The notes beneath the pieces were generated by a model that saw only the letters and a list, made by a program, of their open reading frames with translations, was not told the DNA's origin and did no database searches. This document shows positions 9,230-18,608 of a DNA stretch of 64,000 nucleotides, piece after piece (the first letter of the stretch is position 1; the number at the start of each line of letters is the position of its first letter). This DNA comes from Flavobacterium sp. 9R (lineage in GTDB: Bacteria; Bacteroidota; Bacteroidia; Flavobacteriales; Flavobacteriaceae). The position numbers and the translations under genes were made by a program. The DNA lies in the NCBI RefSeq assembly GCF_902506345.1, contig NZ_LR733413.1:2195893-2259892 (forward strand), read 5' to 3'.

Positions 9230-10465
9230 ATGAAAAATCAAAGTATAACAAATAATATAGATTGGATATGTGTTATTATATACATCCTGTTGGTTGTATT
9301 AGGATGGCTGAATATTTACTCCTCATCTTTATCTTCTGAGGAAGGAACTTCCGACAAACAACTTATATTTATATTATTTGCAATTCCGTTGATTTTTACT
9401 GTACTCTATGTAGACGGTAAATTTTACGAGAAATATGCCTCAATTATTTTTGTGGTCTCTTTGATCTCATTATTAGGATTATTTGCTTTTGGTAAAACAA
9501 TTGCAGGCCAAAGATGTTGGTATGCCATCGGTAGTTTTACTTTACAGCCATCAGAATTTGCAAAAGCAGCCACCGCGCTTGCTTTAGCGAAATACCTGAG
9601 TGATCCACAAATCAATCTCAAGGACTTAAACAGACAATTTCAAGCATTAGCCATAGTCTTCTTGCCTGTGTTACTAATCTTACCTCAACCCGACCCAGGA
9701 AGTGCTTTAGTATATAGTATTTTTATAATTGTACTTTATAGAGAAGGATTACCTGCTTGGTATGTATGGACAGGTTTTTCAGCAATTTTACTATTTGTTT
9801 TAACTTTAGTTTTAGAAGCATATGTGGTTATTTTATTGGCTGCATTAGTGCTTGTTGCCATTCATTTCAAATCTAGATTAGCTGATAGAAACGTTGTTAA
9901 AAGTGGAATTTTACTTTTATTAATTTCAGGATTTGTGCTATCCGTAAGTTATGTTTTTGACAATGTATTCAAACAACACCATAGAGACCGTTTTAATATT
10001 CTACTTGGTAAAGCCGTAGATATGAAAGGAATTGGATACAATACTAATCAATCAGAAATTGCAATTGGCTCTGGAGGATGGTTAGGAAAAGGGTTCTTAG
10101 AAGGAACACAAACTAAAGGAGGTTTTGTACCTGAACAACATACTGACTATATATTCACTACTGTTGGCGAAGAATGGGGTTTCTTAGGCTCTACAGTTGT
10201 GATTTCACTCTTTGTTATTCTCTTATTACGTATCATTTATTTAGCAGAAAGACAAAAGACAAAATTTAGTCGTGTCTATGGCTATTCTGTTGCTGCCATT
10301 TTATTTCTTCACTTTTTTGTAAATATTGCAATGGTTGCTGGAATTTTTCCAACAATTGGTATCCCGTTGCCTTTCTTTTCTTATGGAGGTTCTGGATTAT
10401 GGGGATTTACCATTTTGCTTTTTATATTCATTAAAATGGATGCCAATAAGGTTAACGAATGGTAA
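9230..10465 (+). CDS. rodA: RodA peptidoglycan glycosyltransferase
   Basis: A SEDS-family inner-membrane glycosyltransferase that polymerises lipid II with PBP2 in side-wall growth. The 411 aa contain about ten transmembrane helices. Recognisable SEDS stretches are AGQRCWYAIGSFTLQPSEFAK, LPQPDPGSALV, PEQHTDYIFTTVGEEWGF and GIPLPFFSYGGSG. It lies 15 bp after mrdA and ends the elongasome operon. Its stop codon directly abuts the stop of the convergent nuclease gene with no bases between, so no separate terminator fits here. Confidence 0.96.
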   Translation: MKNQSITNNIDWICVIIYILLVVLGWLNIYSSSLSSEEGTSDKQLIFILFAIPLIFTVLYVDGKFYEKYASIIFVVSLISLLGLFAFGKTIAGQRCWYAIGSFTLQPSEFAKAATALALAKYLSDPQINLKDLNRQFQALAIVFLPVLLILPQPDPGSALVYSIFIIVLYREGLPAWYVWTGFSAILLFVLTLVLEAYVVILLAALVLVAIHFKSRLADRNVVKSGILLLLISGFVLSVSYVFDNVFKQHHRDRFNILLGKAVDMKGIGYNTNQSEIAIGSGGWLGKGFLEGTQTKGGFVPEQHTDYIFTTVGEEWGFLGSTVVISLFVILLLRIIYLAERQKTKFSRVYGYSVAAILFLHFFVNIAMVAGIFPTIGIPLPFFSYGGSGLWGFTILLFIFIKMDANKVNEW

Positions 10466-11281
10466 TCAATTAAAACTCCAGTCCTTGTAATTACTCGATT
10501 TTTCTAATTGATTTTCTACAACATCAGGAAGTTGATAAAAAAAATCAATACCTGTTAGTTGCTCTATTTTGTCTACCGAGACTACAAATTCATACAAAGG
10601 CCGTTTACTTTCATCATTAGGAATTAAAAAAGCAATCATTCTATATTTTCCTTGGTATTCATCTAAAACTATTTTATAGAAATAATTGGGCACTGCTACT
10701 TTTTCTTTACCAATAGTTTTCAAATTGGGTTGCAAAACACCTGCAGTCACAACATACAAGCCATCATATTTAACCGCCCAATAACGTATTTTTTCTTCCA
10801 ATCGATTCCAGATACCACTATTGAATTCGTGTGCTTGTGGAGCTATGTTTGACGTTAAAAAGGTAGCTTCATAAGCTCCTTTATTAAACTCTCTATCAGC
10901 AGCCGGACACAAATGCCCTTTATCATAGCCTGAGTTTTTATAATTACGCCAATCGGCAGATTCAGTTTTCACTTTTTTGTCTTGAATAAAAAATGGACGC
11001 TTAAAATTGGCATTAACAACTTGATCCTTTTTTAACTCATAAGCAACCCACTCCGCCTGCTCATACTTTTCATTATAAGACAACGTATAAAAATCATGAT
11101 AAACAATTGCATTGGTGGTAGATTTAGGAAGGAAATTTAGTTGCCCTTTATTGAATTGAAATGCATCAAATGAAGAAAAAGTTACCTTTTTTTCAAGAAA
11201 ATCGCAACTCTCTTTCGCGTCATTACTAAATAAAAATGAAGTAATAAAAACAAACAAAACTAAAAACTTACTATACACCAT
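10466..11281 (-). CDS. Secreted DNA/RNA non-specific endonuclease (NucA type)
   Basis: The ATG at 11281 (MVYSKFLVLFVFITSFLF) is chosen because it opens a signal peptide; the longer frame to 11314 would start inside the terminator of the neighbouring gene. The protein is 271 aa. The beta-beta-alpha-metal nuclease motif is clear: DKGHLCPAAD with catalytic His123, followed by SNIAPQAHEFNSGIW with the metal-ligand Asn at 154. The Arg of the usual DRGH is Lys here, a common variant. It probably degrades nucleic acid outside the cytoplasm for phosphate and nucleotides. No immunity-like gene is adjacent, so a housekeeping nutrient role is more likely than a toxin. Confidence 0.9.
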   Translation of the reverse strand: MVYSKFLVLFVFITSFLFSNDAKESCDFLEKKVTFSSFDAFQFNKGQLNFLPKSTTNAIVYHDFYTLSYNEKYEQAEWVAYELKKDQVVNANFKRPFFIQDKKVKTESADWRNYKNSGYDKGHLCPAADREFNKGAYEATFLTSNIAPQAHEFNSGIWNRLEEKIRYWAVKYDGLYVVTAGVLQPNLKTIGKEKVAVPNYFYKIVLDEYQGKYRMIAFLIPNDESKRPLYEFVVSVDKIEQLTGIDFFYQLPDVVENQLEKSSNYKDWSFN

Positions 11282-11300
11282 AATCCGAAAAGTAGTATAT

Positions 11301-11339
11301 AAAAAAAGACTCAAAATTATTCATTTTGAGTCTTTTTTT
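11301..11339 (-). terminator. Strong terminator after the tail-specific protease gene
   Basis: A perfect 17-bp inverted repeat (11301-11317 with 11323-11339) with a 5-nt loop; its outer arms are seven A and seven T, so it can act on both strands. It follows the protease stop (minus strand) by 15 bp and ends 19 bp before the nuclease start codon. Confidence 0.9.
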
Positions 11340-11354
11340 GAAATTGCTATTAAT

Positions 11355-13586
11355 TTAAGATTTAACTAATTTGCCATTCATCGCTTTAGAAGGCATTGAT
11401 TTCACTATCGTCTTTGATTGTAAATCATCAAGAACATTTAATGCTTCCTCAACATAAACATCCTTTGACAAACTTTCATGCCATCTTTCTCTTTTTTCTT
11501 TTAGTGTAGGATCTTTTTTGTATTCTTCTTCTTCGTAAGGTAAAGAAGTAAACTTCAATTGATTTTTATACTCAAAAATTGGTTTATATTTTTTAGCTGT
11601 TTCTTCAACACTATTTTGTACTGCTCTAAATTTATCGATATTTAAACTATAGGTATTTTCATTACTCTTGCTGTCAATCCATTTTGCGTTTTCTTCGATT
11701 AATTTAAACTGAGGATTTTCAGCAATTCTAGCTTTACTTCTAGCGATAGCTTTATCAAAATTTTGAGCGTTTTTCCATTGTGTAAAAGGAGCAGCGTCTA
11801 TTTTATCCCATGGCATTGCATTATCAACATCGCGTTCACCCATTTTTAAATAAGCATAACGATCTGGCATTACTACATCACTACTAACACCTTCACGCTG
11901 AGTAGATCCTCCATTGATTCTATAAAATTTTTGAGTAGTAGTTTTTAAAGCTCCCAAATCACCTACCGAACTATTTCTCACAAACTGATTTAAATCAATA
12001 ACATTTTGAACTGTTCCTTTTCCGTAAGTTTGCTTGCTTCCAATAATAATTCCGCGTTTGTAATCTTGAATAGCAGCTGCTAGAATCTCTGACGCAGAAG
12101 CTGAAAAACTATTCACCATAATTACTAATGGACCATCCCACTCTATTTTTGGGTCTGTATCATACAATATTTCCTTTTTCTTACCAGAAGACTTAACTTG
12201 AACAATTGGACCTTCATGAATAAAAAGACCTGCGATATCAACAACGGTAGATAGTGAACCTCCTCCATCGTCTCTAACATCTAAAACAATTCCATTGACT
12301 TTAGCTTGTTTTAAACGTTCAACTTCAAGGGCGATATCTTTACCAGCATCACGTCCATCACGATTTTCAAAATCAATATAGAATTTAGGCAAATAAATTA
12401 CTCCATAACGCAATCCATTTTTCTCAACTACGCTAGATTTAGCATAAGTTTCTTCGATTTCAACGATATCTCGAACAATAGAAATATTTTTAATTGTTCC
12501 ATCCACTTTTTTAACAGTCAAACGAACAATAGTTCCTTTAGGCCCTTTTATTTTTTTAACCACATCATCTAAACGCATTCCTACCACGTCAACAGGTTCA
12601 GCACTACCCTGCCCCACTTTCAAAATAACATCTCCAGCTTCTAGTTGGCGACCTCTCCACGCTGGACCACCAGAAATCAATTCGCTAATTTCAGTAAAGT
12701 CATTTTTCTTTTGCAAACGAGCTCCAATTCCTTCGAGTTTACCACTCATACTTACATCAAAACGTTCTTTCTCTTCAGGAGCAAAATAGCTTGTATGTGG
12801 ATCAAAACGAGTCATAATTGAATTGATATACACCGTAAACCAATCATCTCTTGTCAATTCTTTTATGAAACCAAAAGATTCATCTAAAGACTTACCAATA
12901 TTCACTCTGCTTTCTGCTTCTAATTCTGCAAAAGTCTTGATTTTGATGTTTTTATCTGCTTTCAAATTTGCATCCATACCCAAGTCTGAGCTTAATTCTT
13001 CAGCTTTTGTGGCTTCAGTAGTTTCAGTTGATTTGGTTTTAGCCTCTTGCATACGCAAACGCTCTGTAATTGAAGACAGAGCAGATAACTTCATTTGCTT
13101 ACGCCATCTGTCTATTAATTCTTTATTGTTTTTGGCATACGGCATTTTATCATAATCCGTATCAAAGCTTTCATCTATGGTGAAATCATTAGGCGTTTCT
13201 AACAAGCCTTTATAGATTTTTTTACTTTCTTCCATACGAACCATTAAACGAGAATACGTCAACTCGAAAAAGGTTAATTCTTTATTGTTGATTTGATCGT
13301 CTAAATCCAATTCGTATTTAGCAAATTCATCGATATCTGATTGCAAGAAAAAGCGTTTAGAAGGATCTAAGGCCTGGATATAATCTTTATACACCCCTTT
13401 TGAAAATTCGTCATCCATAACCGCTGGATCATAGTGCCCTTTTTCAATTACAAAAGTCAACAACTCCAACAAAAGTCTGTCTTTTTCGGGGTCTTCTGTG
13501 TTCTGCTTCGAACCATTTATTTTAAAAGCAAACAAGGCACCTGACAAGCACAAAATGGCAAGTACAATTTTAAAATTCTTTTTCAT
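11355..13586 (-). CDS. Carboxy-terminal (tail-specific) processing protease, S41 family
   Basis: A Prc-type periplasmic protease that trims C-termini of envelope proteins. The start at 13586 (MKKNFKIVLAILCLSGALF) gives a signal peptide or anchor; an upstream ATG in frame at 13610 would add eight residues that spoil it. It has 743 aa: a long N-terminal domain, a PDZ domain around 245-330, then the S41 core with the catalytic Ser in NSFSASASEI (about residue 490) and the Lys in TYGKGTVQ about 30 residues on, plus a C-terminal domain of the Prc type (ends LVKS). The gene stands alone between a terminator and the surE promoter region. Confidence 0.95.
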   Translation of the reverse strand: MKKNFKIVLAILCLSGALFAFKINGSKQNTEDPEKDRLLLELLTFVIEKGHYDPAVMDDEFSKGVYKDYIQALDPSKRFFLQSDIDEFAKYELDLDDQINNKELTFFELTYSRLMVRMEESKKIYKGLLETPNDFTIDESFDTDYDKMPYAKNNKELIDRWRKQMKLSALSSITERLRMQEAKTKSTETTEATKAEELSSDLGMDANLKADKNIKIKTFAELEAESRVNIGKSLDESFGFIKELTRDDWFTVYINSIMTRFDPHTSYFAPEEKERFDVSMSGKLEGIGARLQKKNDFTEISELISGGPAWRGRQLEAGDVILKVGQGSAEPVDVVGMRLDDVVKKIKGPKGTIVRLTVKKVDGTIKNISIVRDIVEIEETYAKSSVVEKNGLRYGVIYLPKFYIDFENRDGRDAGKDIALEVERLKQAKVNGIVLDVRDDGGGSLSTVVDIAGLFIHEGPIVQVKSSGKKKEILYDTDPKIEWDGPLVIMVNSFSASASEILAAAIQDYKRGIIIGSKQTYGKGTVQNVIDLNQFVRNSSVGDLGALKTTTQKFYRINGGSTQREGVSSDVVMPDRYAYLKMGERDVDNAMPWDKIDAAPFTQWKNAQNFDKAIARSKARIAENPQFKLIEENAKWIDSKSNENTYSLNIDKFRAVQNSVEETAKKYKPIFEYKNQLKFTSLPYEEEEYKKDPTLKEKRERWHESLSKDVYVEEALNVLDDLQSKTIVKSMPSKAMNGKLVKS

Positions 13587-13761
13587 ATAAGTAATAATTG
13601 CATTCATCAATCAAAAGTGTAATTTATGTAAAGATAAAGCCAAGAAACATAGCCTCTTTATAAATTTTTGTTAAAGATATAAAAATGTTGATACGATTTA
13701 ATTTTTATAAAAAAAGTTAACAAAAAAAAGGTTTGAGCTACTTTTTAAGACAAAGCGCTAG

Positions 13762-13769
13762 TATATTTG
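13762..13769 (+). promoter_or_regulatory. Candidate -7 element of the surE promoter
   Basis: TATATTTG, an exact TAnnTTTG match, lies 20 bp before the surE ATG. The nearest TTG (13733-13735) is 26 bp upstream, longer than the usual spacer of about 19. The rest of the ~200-bp spacer is AT-rich with no gene seen. Confidence 0.5.
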
Positions 13770-13789
13770 TGCATCTTTAAAACTTAAAA

Positions 13790-14569
13790 ATGGCAGCCAA
13801 AAAACCACTAATATTGATTACAAATGACGACGGAATTTCAGCTCCTGGAATCCAAGCCTTGATTAGTGTAATGACTCAAATTGGAAATGTTATCGTTGTT
13901 GCTCCAGACAAACCTCAGAGTGCAATGGGACACGCCATCACCATCAACAGCACTTTATATTTGAATAAACTTTCGAAAGAGGGCGATGTCATCACCCAAT
14001 ACAGCTGTTCTGGAACTCCAGTAGATTGTGTAAAAATGGCGACTAATGAAATCTTGAAACAAAAACCAGATTTATGCGTTTCAGGCATCAATCACGGGTC
14101 AAATTCATCAATTAATGTCATTTATTCAGGAACTATGAGTGCGGCTGTTGAAGCTGGCATCGAAGGTATTCCTGCCATTGGATTTTCGCTTTTGGATTAT
14201 AATTGGGATGCTGATTTTTCACCCATTTTGTCTTTCGTAAAAAAAATAGCCCTCGAAACCCTAGAGAAAGGTCTTCCAGCTGGGGTTGTTTTGAACGTCA
14301 ATTTTCCAAAATTAGAAGAAAAAGAAATTAAAGGCATCAAAATTTGTCGACAAGCCAAAGCACAATGGGTGGAAAAATTCGATAAAAGAAAAACACCTTT
14401 CGGAAAAGAATACTATTGGCTAAGTGGTGAATTCATCAATCAAGACAAAGGCGAAGATACTGATGAATGGGCTTTAGAAAATGGATATATTTCGGTAGTA
14501 CCTGTTCAATTTGACTTGACAGCACATCACACAATACAACAACTCAACACTTGGAATTGGAATGAATAA
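13790..14569 (+). CDS. surE: 5'/3'-nucleotidase SurE
   Basis: A metal-dependent nucleoside monophosphatase that recycles nucleotides in the cytoplasm. The 259 aa match the family. The metal-binding pair is in LITNDDGISAPG (Asp13, Asp14), with the other ligands in SAMGHA and SGINHGSN. The phosphate-binding segment is YSGTMSAAVEAGIEGIPAI. It heads a run with a small membrane protein and lpxB, overlapping the former by 8 bp. Confidence 0.96.
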   Translation: MAAKKPLILITNDDGISAPGIQALISVMTQIGNVIVVAPDKPQSAMGHAITINSTLYLNKLSKEGDVITQYSCSGTPVDCVKMATNEILKQKPDLCVSGINHGSNSSINVIYSGTMSAAVEAGIEGIPAIGFSLLDYNWDADFSPILSFVKKIALETLEKGLPAGVVLNVNFPKLEEKEIKGIKICRQAKAQWVEKFDKRKTPFGKEYYWLSGEFINQDKGEDTDEWALENGYISVVPVQFDLTAHHTIQQLNTWNWNE

Positions 14570-14837
14570 GATAGATTTATTGTACGGCTTTATTATCGGA
14601 TTAGCAGCTTCACTGCTAGGCTCTTTTTTGTTTATGACTTTTTTCACAGACTATGAATTTATTGAAGGAGTCGGAATATTAAAATCACAAGGCTATTTAG
14701 GAAAACTAATCACGGTTGGCTCTTTATTAGATTTGGCAGCATTTGGGATTTTACTTAAAATGAATAAAGAATTGATGGCTCGTGGTGTCGTTTTGGCTGT
14801 TTTTGTACTGACCATTGCAACAATTTTTACGCTATAA
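14562..14837 (+). CDS. Small integral membrane protein, function unknown
   Basis: A 91-aa protein I do not recognise. It has about three hydrophobic helices: ~8-28, ~48-66 and ~72-90. The ATG overlaps the end of surE by 8 bp, a sign of a genuine translationally coupled gene rather than a chance frame. lpxB starts 42 bp downstream, after a probable own promoter. A role in the envelope is possible from lpxB next door, but this is only context. Confidence 0.75.
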   Translation: MNKIDLLYGFIIGLAASLLGSFLFMTFFTDYEFIEGVGILKSQGYLGKLITVGSLLDLAAFGILLKMNKELMARGVVLAVFVLTIATIFTL

Positions 14838-14846
14838 AAGGTTTTC

Positions 14847-14854
14847 TATCTTTG
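14847..14854 (+). promoter_or_regulatory. Candidate -7 element of the lpxB promoter
   Basis: TATCTTTG fits TAnnTTTG and lies 26 bp before the lpxB start. No TTG is found at the -33 distance; a TTT-rich stretch occupies it. Confidence 0.45.
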
Positions 14855-14879
14855 TAACACAATCAACATCCCATCAACT

Positions 14880-15992
14880 ATGAAATACTACATCATTGCA
14901 GGAGAAGCTTCAGGAGATTTGCACGGTTCTAACTTGATGAAATCAATTTACCAAGAAGACCCAACTGCCGAAATTCGTTTTTGGGGTGGAGACTTAATGC
15001 AAAAAGTTGGTGGCACTTTAGTAAAGCACTACCGAGATTTAGCATTTATGGGATTTGCTGAAGTGGTTATGAATTTAAAAACCATTCTCAACAACATCAA
15101 AATATGCAAAACCGATATTCTCGCCTTTCAACCTGATGTCATAGTTTTTATTGATTATCCTGGTTTTAATTTGAGAATTGCCAAATGGTCAAAAGCCTTA
15201 GGGTTCAAAAATCACTATTATATTTCACCACAAATTTGGGCTTGGAAAGAAAGCAGAATTAAGGAAATTAAGAGAGATATTGATAAAATGTATGTGATTC
15301 TTCCGTTTGAAAAAACATTTTACGAAGACAAACATCATTTTCCAGTTTCCTTTGTAGGCCATCCACTTATAGATGCCATACAAGCGCATCCCGTAATCGA
15401 TGATGCTACTTTCAGGAAAGAGAACCAATTGAACCATTTACCAATTATTGCGCTATTGCCAGGTAGCCGCAAACAAGAAATCACCAAAATGCTTAGCGTT
15501 ATGCTTAGCGTAGCCGATGATTTTAAAGACTATCAATTTGTAATCGCAGGAGCGCCAAGTCAGGAATATTCTTTTTACCAACAATTCATTACTTCAGAGA
15601 ATATTAAATTTTTATCGAACAAAACCTATGATTTGTTGCAACACGCTACGGCAGCTCTAGTTACCTCTGGAACAGCAACACTTGAAACGGCATTATTCAA
15701 AGTACCTGAAGTGGTTTGTTATAAAGGAAATTGGATTTCATACCAAATAGCCAAACGCATCATCACTCTAAAATACATTTCCCTTGTCAATTTGATTATG
15801 GACAAAGAGGTCGTTACTGAGTTGATTCAAGACGATTGCAACACCAAACATATTGCATCAGAATTACAAAAAATTCTAGACCCTGAACATCGAAAAGTTG
15901 TCCAAGAAAACTATACTATACTTGAAGAAAAATTGGGAGGAAAAGGAGCAAGTAGTGTTACCGCAAAATTAATTGTAGCCGACTTAAAATAA
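14880..15992 (+). CDS. lpxB: Lipid-A-disaccharide synthase
   Basis: A GT19 glycosyltransferase that joins UDP-2,3-diacylglucosamine and lipid X in lipid A synthesis at the inner face of the inner membrane. The 370 aa are full length. Family stretches present: GEASGDLHGSNL at the N-terminus, IDYPGFNLRIAK, YYISPQIWAWKESRIK, LLPGSRKQEI and VTSGTATLETAL. It confirms a Gram-negative outer membrane with lipid A. Confidence 0.97.
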   Translation: MKYYIIAGEASGDLHGSNLMKSIYQEDPTAEIRFWGGDLMQKVGGTLVKHYRDLAFMGFAEVVMNLKTILNNIKICKTDILAFQPDVIVFIDYPGFNLRIAKWSKALGFKNHYYISPQIWAWKESRIKEIKRDIDKMYVILPFEKTFYEDKHHFPVSFVGHPLIDAIQAHPVIDDATFRKENQLNHLPIIALLPGSRKQEITKMLSVMLSVADDFKDYQFVIAGAPSQEYSFYQQFITSENIKFLSNKTYDLLQHATAALVTSGTATLETALFKVPEVVCYKGNWISYQIAKRIITLKYISLVNLIMDKEVVTELIQDDCNTKHIASELQKILDPEHRKVVQENYTILEEKLGGKGASSVTAKLIVADLK

Positions 15993-16035
15993 TTTAACAA
16001 ACACTATTTCTTACTAAAATTTGTATTTTAGTAGT

Positions 16036-18075
16036 ATGAATGTGTTACAATTCCCACTTATTAAAATTACAATTGGATTTATTATAGGTCTCATTACGGC
16101 TTATTACATAAGTATATCCGCAAATTTTGCATTTGTGTTTATACTAATGGCGTTTGGAATTGTACTCTTAGCAAATAAATTCACTATTGCTACAACAAAG
16201 AAAAACTTAGTATTTGAAGCCGCAATTCTATTCCTTTCATTTGCTGTAGGAATAGGTATTTTAGTAACTCATACCGATAGTAATCGCAAAAACAATTATT
16301 CAAATCATCCGACAGTTTATGAAAAAGCAAATTGGATTGAAGTTGTTGTCAGAGAGAAACTCAAAAGTTCACCTCAAAACAATAGGTATATTGCTTACGT
16401 TCAAAACGTAAACAATCAAAGTCTCGAAGGCAAAATTTTAATTACAACCCCAAAAACCAACAATACCAAAGAAATTGTAGTTGGGCATAGACTGAGATTT
16501 AAGACCAAATTGATAAAAACTGAAAAACCTAAAAACCCCAATCAGTTTGATTACTCAGCTTATCTCAAAAATAAACAAATTTACGCTCAAGCCTTTCTTC
16601 CAACAGAAGACATACACTATCATCAAGCACTTATAAAAGATGTTTGGTATTATAGCGCTACTTTAAGAAACACCATTGTGACTCATCTTGAACAAAGTGG
16701 GTTTGACAAAAAAGCTTTGCCAGTAGCGATGGCATTACTATTGGGACAACAACAAGATATAGACCCCAACATTACAAAGGATTATCAATACGCGGGTGCT
16801 GTACATATTTTATCTGTTTCTGGATTACATATTGGCTTTATAGTACTGTTCATCAATTTTTTGATGCGACCGATACCCAATACTCAAAAAGGAAGATTCC
16901 TTAAGCTATCCATCTCTTTACTTAGCTTAGCGCTTTTTGGTGTTTTAGCAGGATTGGCTCCCTCTGTTGTTCGTTCTATCACAATGTTTTCTTTTGTTGC
17001 CATAGGACACTATTGGAGACGAAGCACGAATATTTATCATACTCTAGTTGTTTCAATATTTTTAATACTATTATTTCAACCCTACTTTTTATTCGATGTA
17101 GGCTTTCAATTGAGTTATGCAGCTTTGTTTTTTATTGTTTGGCTACAACCAATGTTGGCAAATTATTGGACACCTAAAAACAAGATTCTACAATTCTTCT
17201 GGGATATTATTACGGTTTCTTTTGCCGCACAACTAGGAACATTACCGTTAAGTGTTTATTATTTTCATCAATTCCCTGGGTTATTTTTTGTAACCAATCT
17301 ATTAGTGTTACCGCTATTAAGTGTCATAATGCTTCTTGGGGTAATCGTAATGACAATAGCTGCTTTTTCAGCCTTGCCTATTTGGTGTATCAAACCTTTA
17401 GAATGGGGCATTACAGTAATGAATTCAATAATTCATTGGGTAGCTTCGTTTGAAAGCTTCATTTTTACCAATATTCCAAGTACGTTTAACTTAATGCTTG
17501 CTTCTTATTGCTTACTAATAGCGCTGGTTTTATGGTGGAAAAAGAAAACCTTTAAAAGAACTGCACTTGTATTATCAACAATAATTGTAGTTCAAATAAT
17601 ATTTATAAAAAACAAACTAGATTTCGGTAATAGTAAAGAGTGGATTGTACTGAATACTTCAAAAAAAACGATTATTTGTCAACGAATAGGCAAAGAGATA
17701 GAAGTCATTTCGAATGACCTTCCAAGTAATGAAATTCAAAAAAATATGGTCTTGCAAAATTATGCAACTGGAACATTTAGTGGGATTACAGAACAAAGTC
17801 CTTTAAAAAATGTAGCCTATTTTAATGGAAATCGCATTCTTATTTTAGACAGTAGCAGCGTTTATTTTCCAAATAAAGCAACAGATGTTTTACTATTAAC
17901 AGCTTCACCAAAAGTAAATTTAGAGCGTATCATAAAAAACAATAGACCAAAGTTAGTGGTTGCAGATGCTTCCAATTACAAATCATTGGTAAACTTGTGG
18001 AAACAAACCTGTAATCAACAAAAAATCCCTTTCCACTCAACTCGTGAAAAGGGATATTTTTACATTAAAGAGTAA
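16036..18075 (+). CDS. comEC: ComEC/Rec2-family membrane protein, with a degenerate C-terminal domain
   Basis: ComEC forms the inner-membrane channel for single-stranded DNA in natural transformation. The ATG at 16036 is chosen over a TTG 15 bp upstream. The protein has 679 aa: N-terminal helices, a periplasmic DUF4131/OB-like domain (~90-190), the competence domain with about eight helices (GAVHILSVSGLHIGF, LAGLAPSVVRS, FQLSYAALFF), then ~170 residues. Where long ComEC proteins have a metallo-beta-lactamase domain, this tail lacks the HxHxDH zinc motif and looks eroded. It may be a transporter for DNA or a relic. The last 50 bases contain a terminator-like hairpin serving the opposite strand. 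Confidence 0.88.
   Translation: MNVLQFPLIKITIGFIIGLITAYYISISANFAFVFILMAFGIVLLANKFTIATTKKNLVFEAAILFLSFAVGIGILVTHTDSNRKNNYSNHPTVYEKANWIEVVVREKLKSSPQNNRYIAYVQNVNNQSLEGKILITTPKTNNTKEIVVGHRLRFKTKLIKTEKPKNPNQFDYSAYLKNKQIYAQAFLPTEDIHYHQALIKDVWYYSATLRNTIVTHLEQSGFDKKALPVAMALLLGQQQDIDPNITKDYQYAGAVHILSVSGLHIGFIVLFINFLMRPIPNTQKGRFLKLSISLLSLALFGVLAGLAPSVVRSITMFSFVAIGHYWRRSTNIYHTLVVSIFLILLFQPYFLFDVGFQLSYAALFFIVWLQPMLANYWTPKNKILQFFWDIITVSFAAQLGTLPLSVYYFHQFPGLFFVTNLLVLPLLSVIMLLGVIVMTIAAFSALPIWCIKPLEWGITVMNSIIHWVASFESFIFTNIPSTFNLMLASYCLLIALVLWWKKKTFKRTALVLSTIIVVQIIFIKNKLDFGNSKEWIVLNTSKKTIICQRIGKEIEVISNDLPSNEIQKNMVLQNYATGTFSGITEQSPLKNVAYFNGNRILILDSSSVYFPNKATDVLLLTASPKVNLERIIKNNRPKLVVADASNYKSLVNLWKQTCNQQKIPFHSTREKGYFYIKE
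18021..18055 (-). terminator. Terminator of the thioredoxin-like gene, inside the comEC 3' end
   Basis: A 12-bp stem with one mismatch (18025-18036 with 18044-18055) and an 7-nt loop; on the minus strand it is followed by five T. It lies 33 bp after the thioredoxin stop and within comEC coding sequence. A T-rich stretch on the plus side may also let it slow comEC transcription. Confidence 0.55.
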
Positions 18076-18087
18076 TTATCTAAAAAG

Positions 18088-18555
18088 CTATTTTTTCTTT
18101 TGCGCTAAAAACCCATTGGCTACGGCCAACCAAGCTGCTGGACCACCAGCTACATAGCCAGTACTTCCTAAACCTTCAAAATTGGTTTTGCCATTCTTCG
18201 TAACTCCTTTAGCAAAAAAAACCGTTGGATAACCTTGAACACCAAATGCTTGTTGTAATTCAGCGTTTTGTCTTCTAATCTCCTCTGATTGATATTGCTT
18301 TCTAGGATAATCCAATTCAACTAAAACAACATTTTCTTTAGCCCATTTAGCAAACTCTGGAGTTTTCAATACTTCTTTCTGCAAACGGATACACCATCCA
18401 CACCAGTCACTACCTGTAAAAAAAAGCATAAGAGGTTTTTTCTCTTTGTTGCCAATAGCAACAGCTTCTTTTACATTGGTAAACCATTTTAGTTCTTGCG
18501 CTTGTACTTCGATAACACAAAATGTAAACAACAGAAATACAATTATTTTTTTCAT
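18088..18555 (-). CDS. Secreted thioredoxin-fold protein
   Basis: A 155-aa protein starting at 18555 (MKKIIVFLLFTFCVIEVQAQ, a clean signal peptide cut after AQA/Q). The active site SDWCGWCIRLQKEV has Cys52 and Cys55 in a WCxWC arrangement, as in DsbD-gamma/thioredoxin_7-like periplasmic proteins. It probably reduces or isomerises disulfides in the periplasm, or maintains another envelope protein. It follows the POT transporter genes on the same strand with a gap of about 50 bp. Substrate unknown. Confidence 0.88.
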   Translation of the reverse strand: MKKIIVFLLFTFCVIEVQAQELKWFTNVKEAVAIGNKEKKPLMLFFTGSDWCGWCIRLQKEVLKTPEFAKWAKENVVLVELDYPRKQYQSEEIRRQNAELQQAFGVQGYPTVFFAKGVTKNGKTNFEGLGSTGYVAGGPAAWLAVANGFLAQKKK

Positions 18556-18608
18556 ACGATGATTTATTTTTGACAAAAATATATAAAATTCTAACGTTTA
18601 AATGTCGG

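Noticed and set aside
10466..11281. Toxin/immunity or anti-phage role for the NucA-type nuclease
   Set aside because: No immunity gene, delivery domain or defence gene next to it; a signal peptide and housekeeping neighbours fit nutrient use.
12823..13155. 110-codon plus-strand frame opposite the tail-specific protease
   Set aside because: Antisense shadow of a well-supported gene with no motif of its own.
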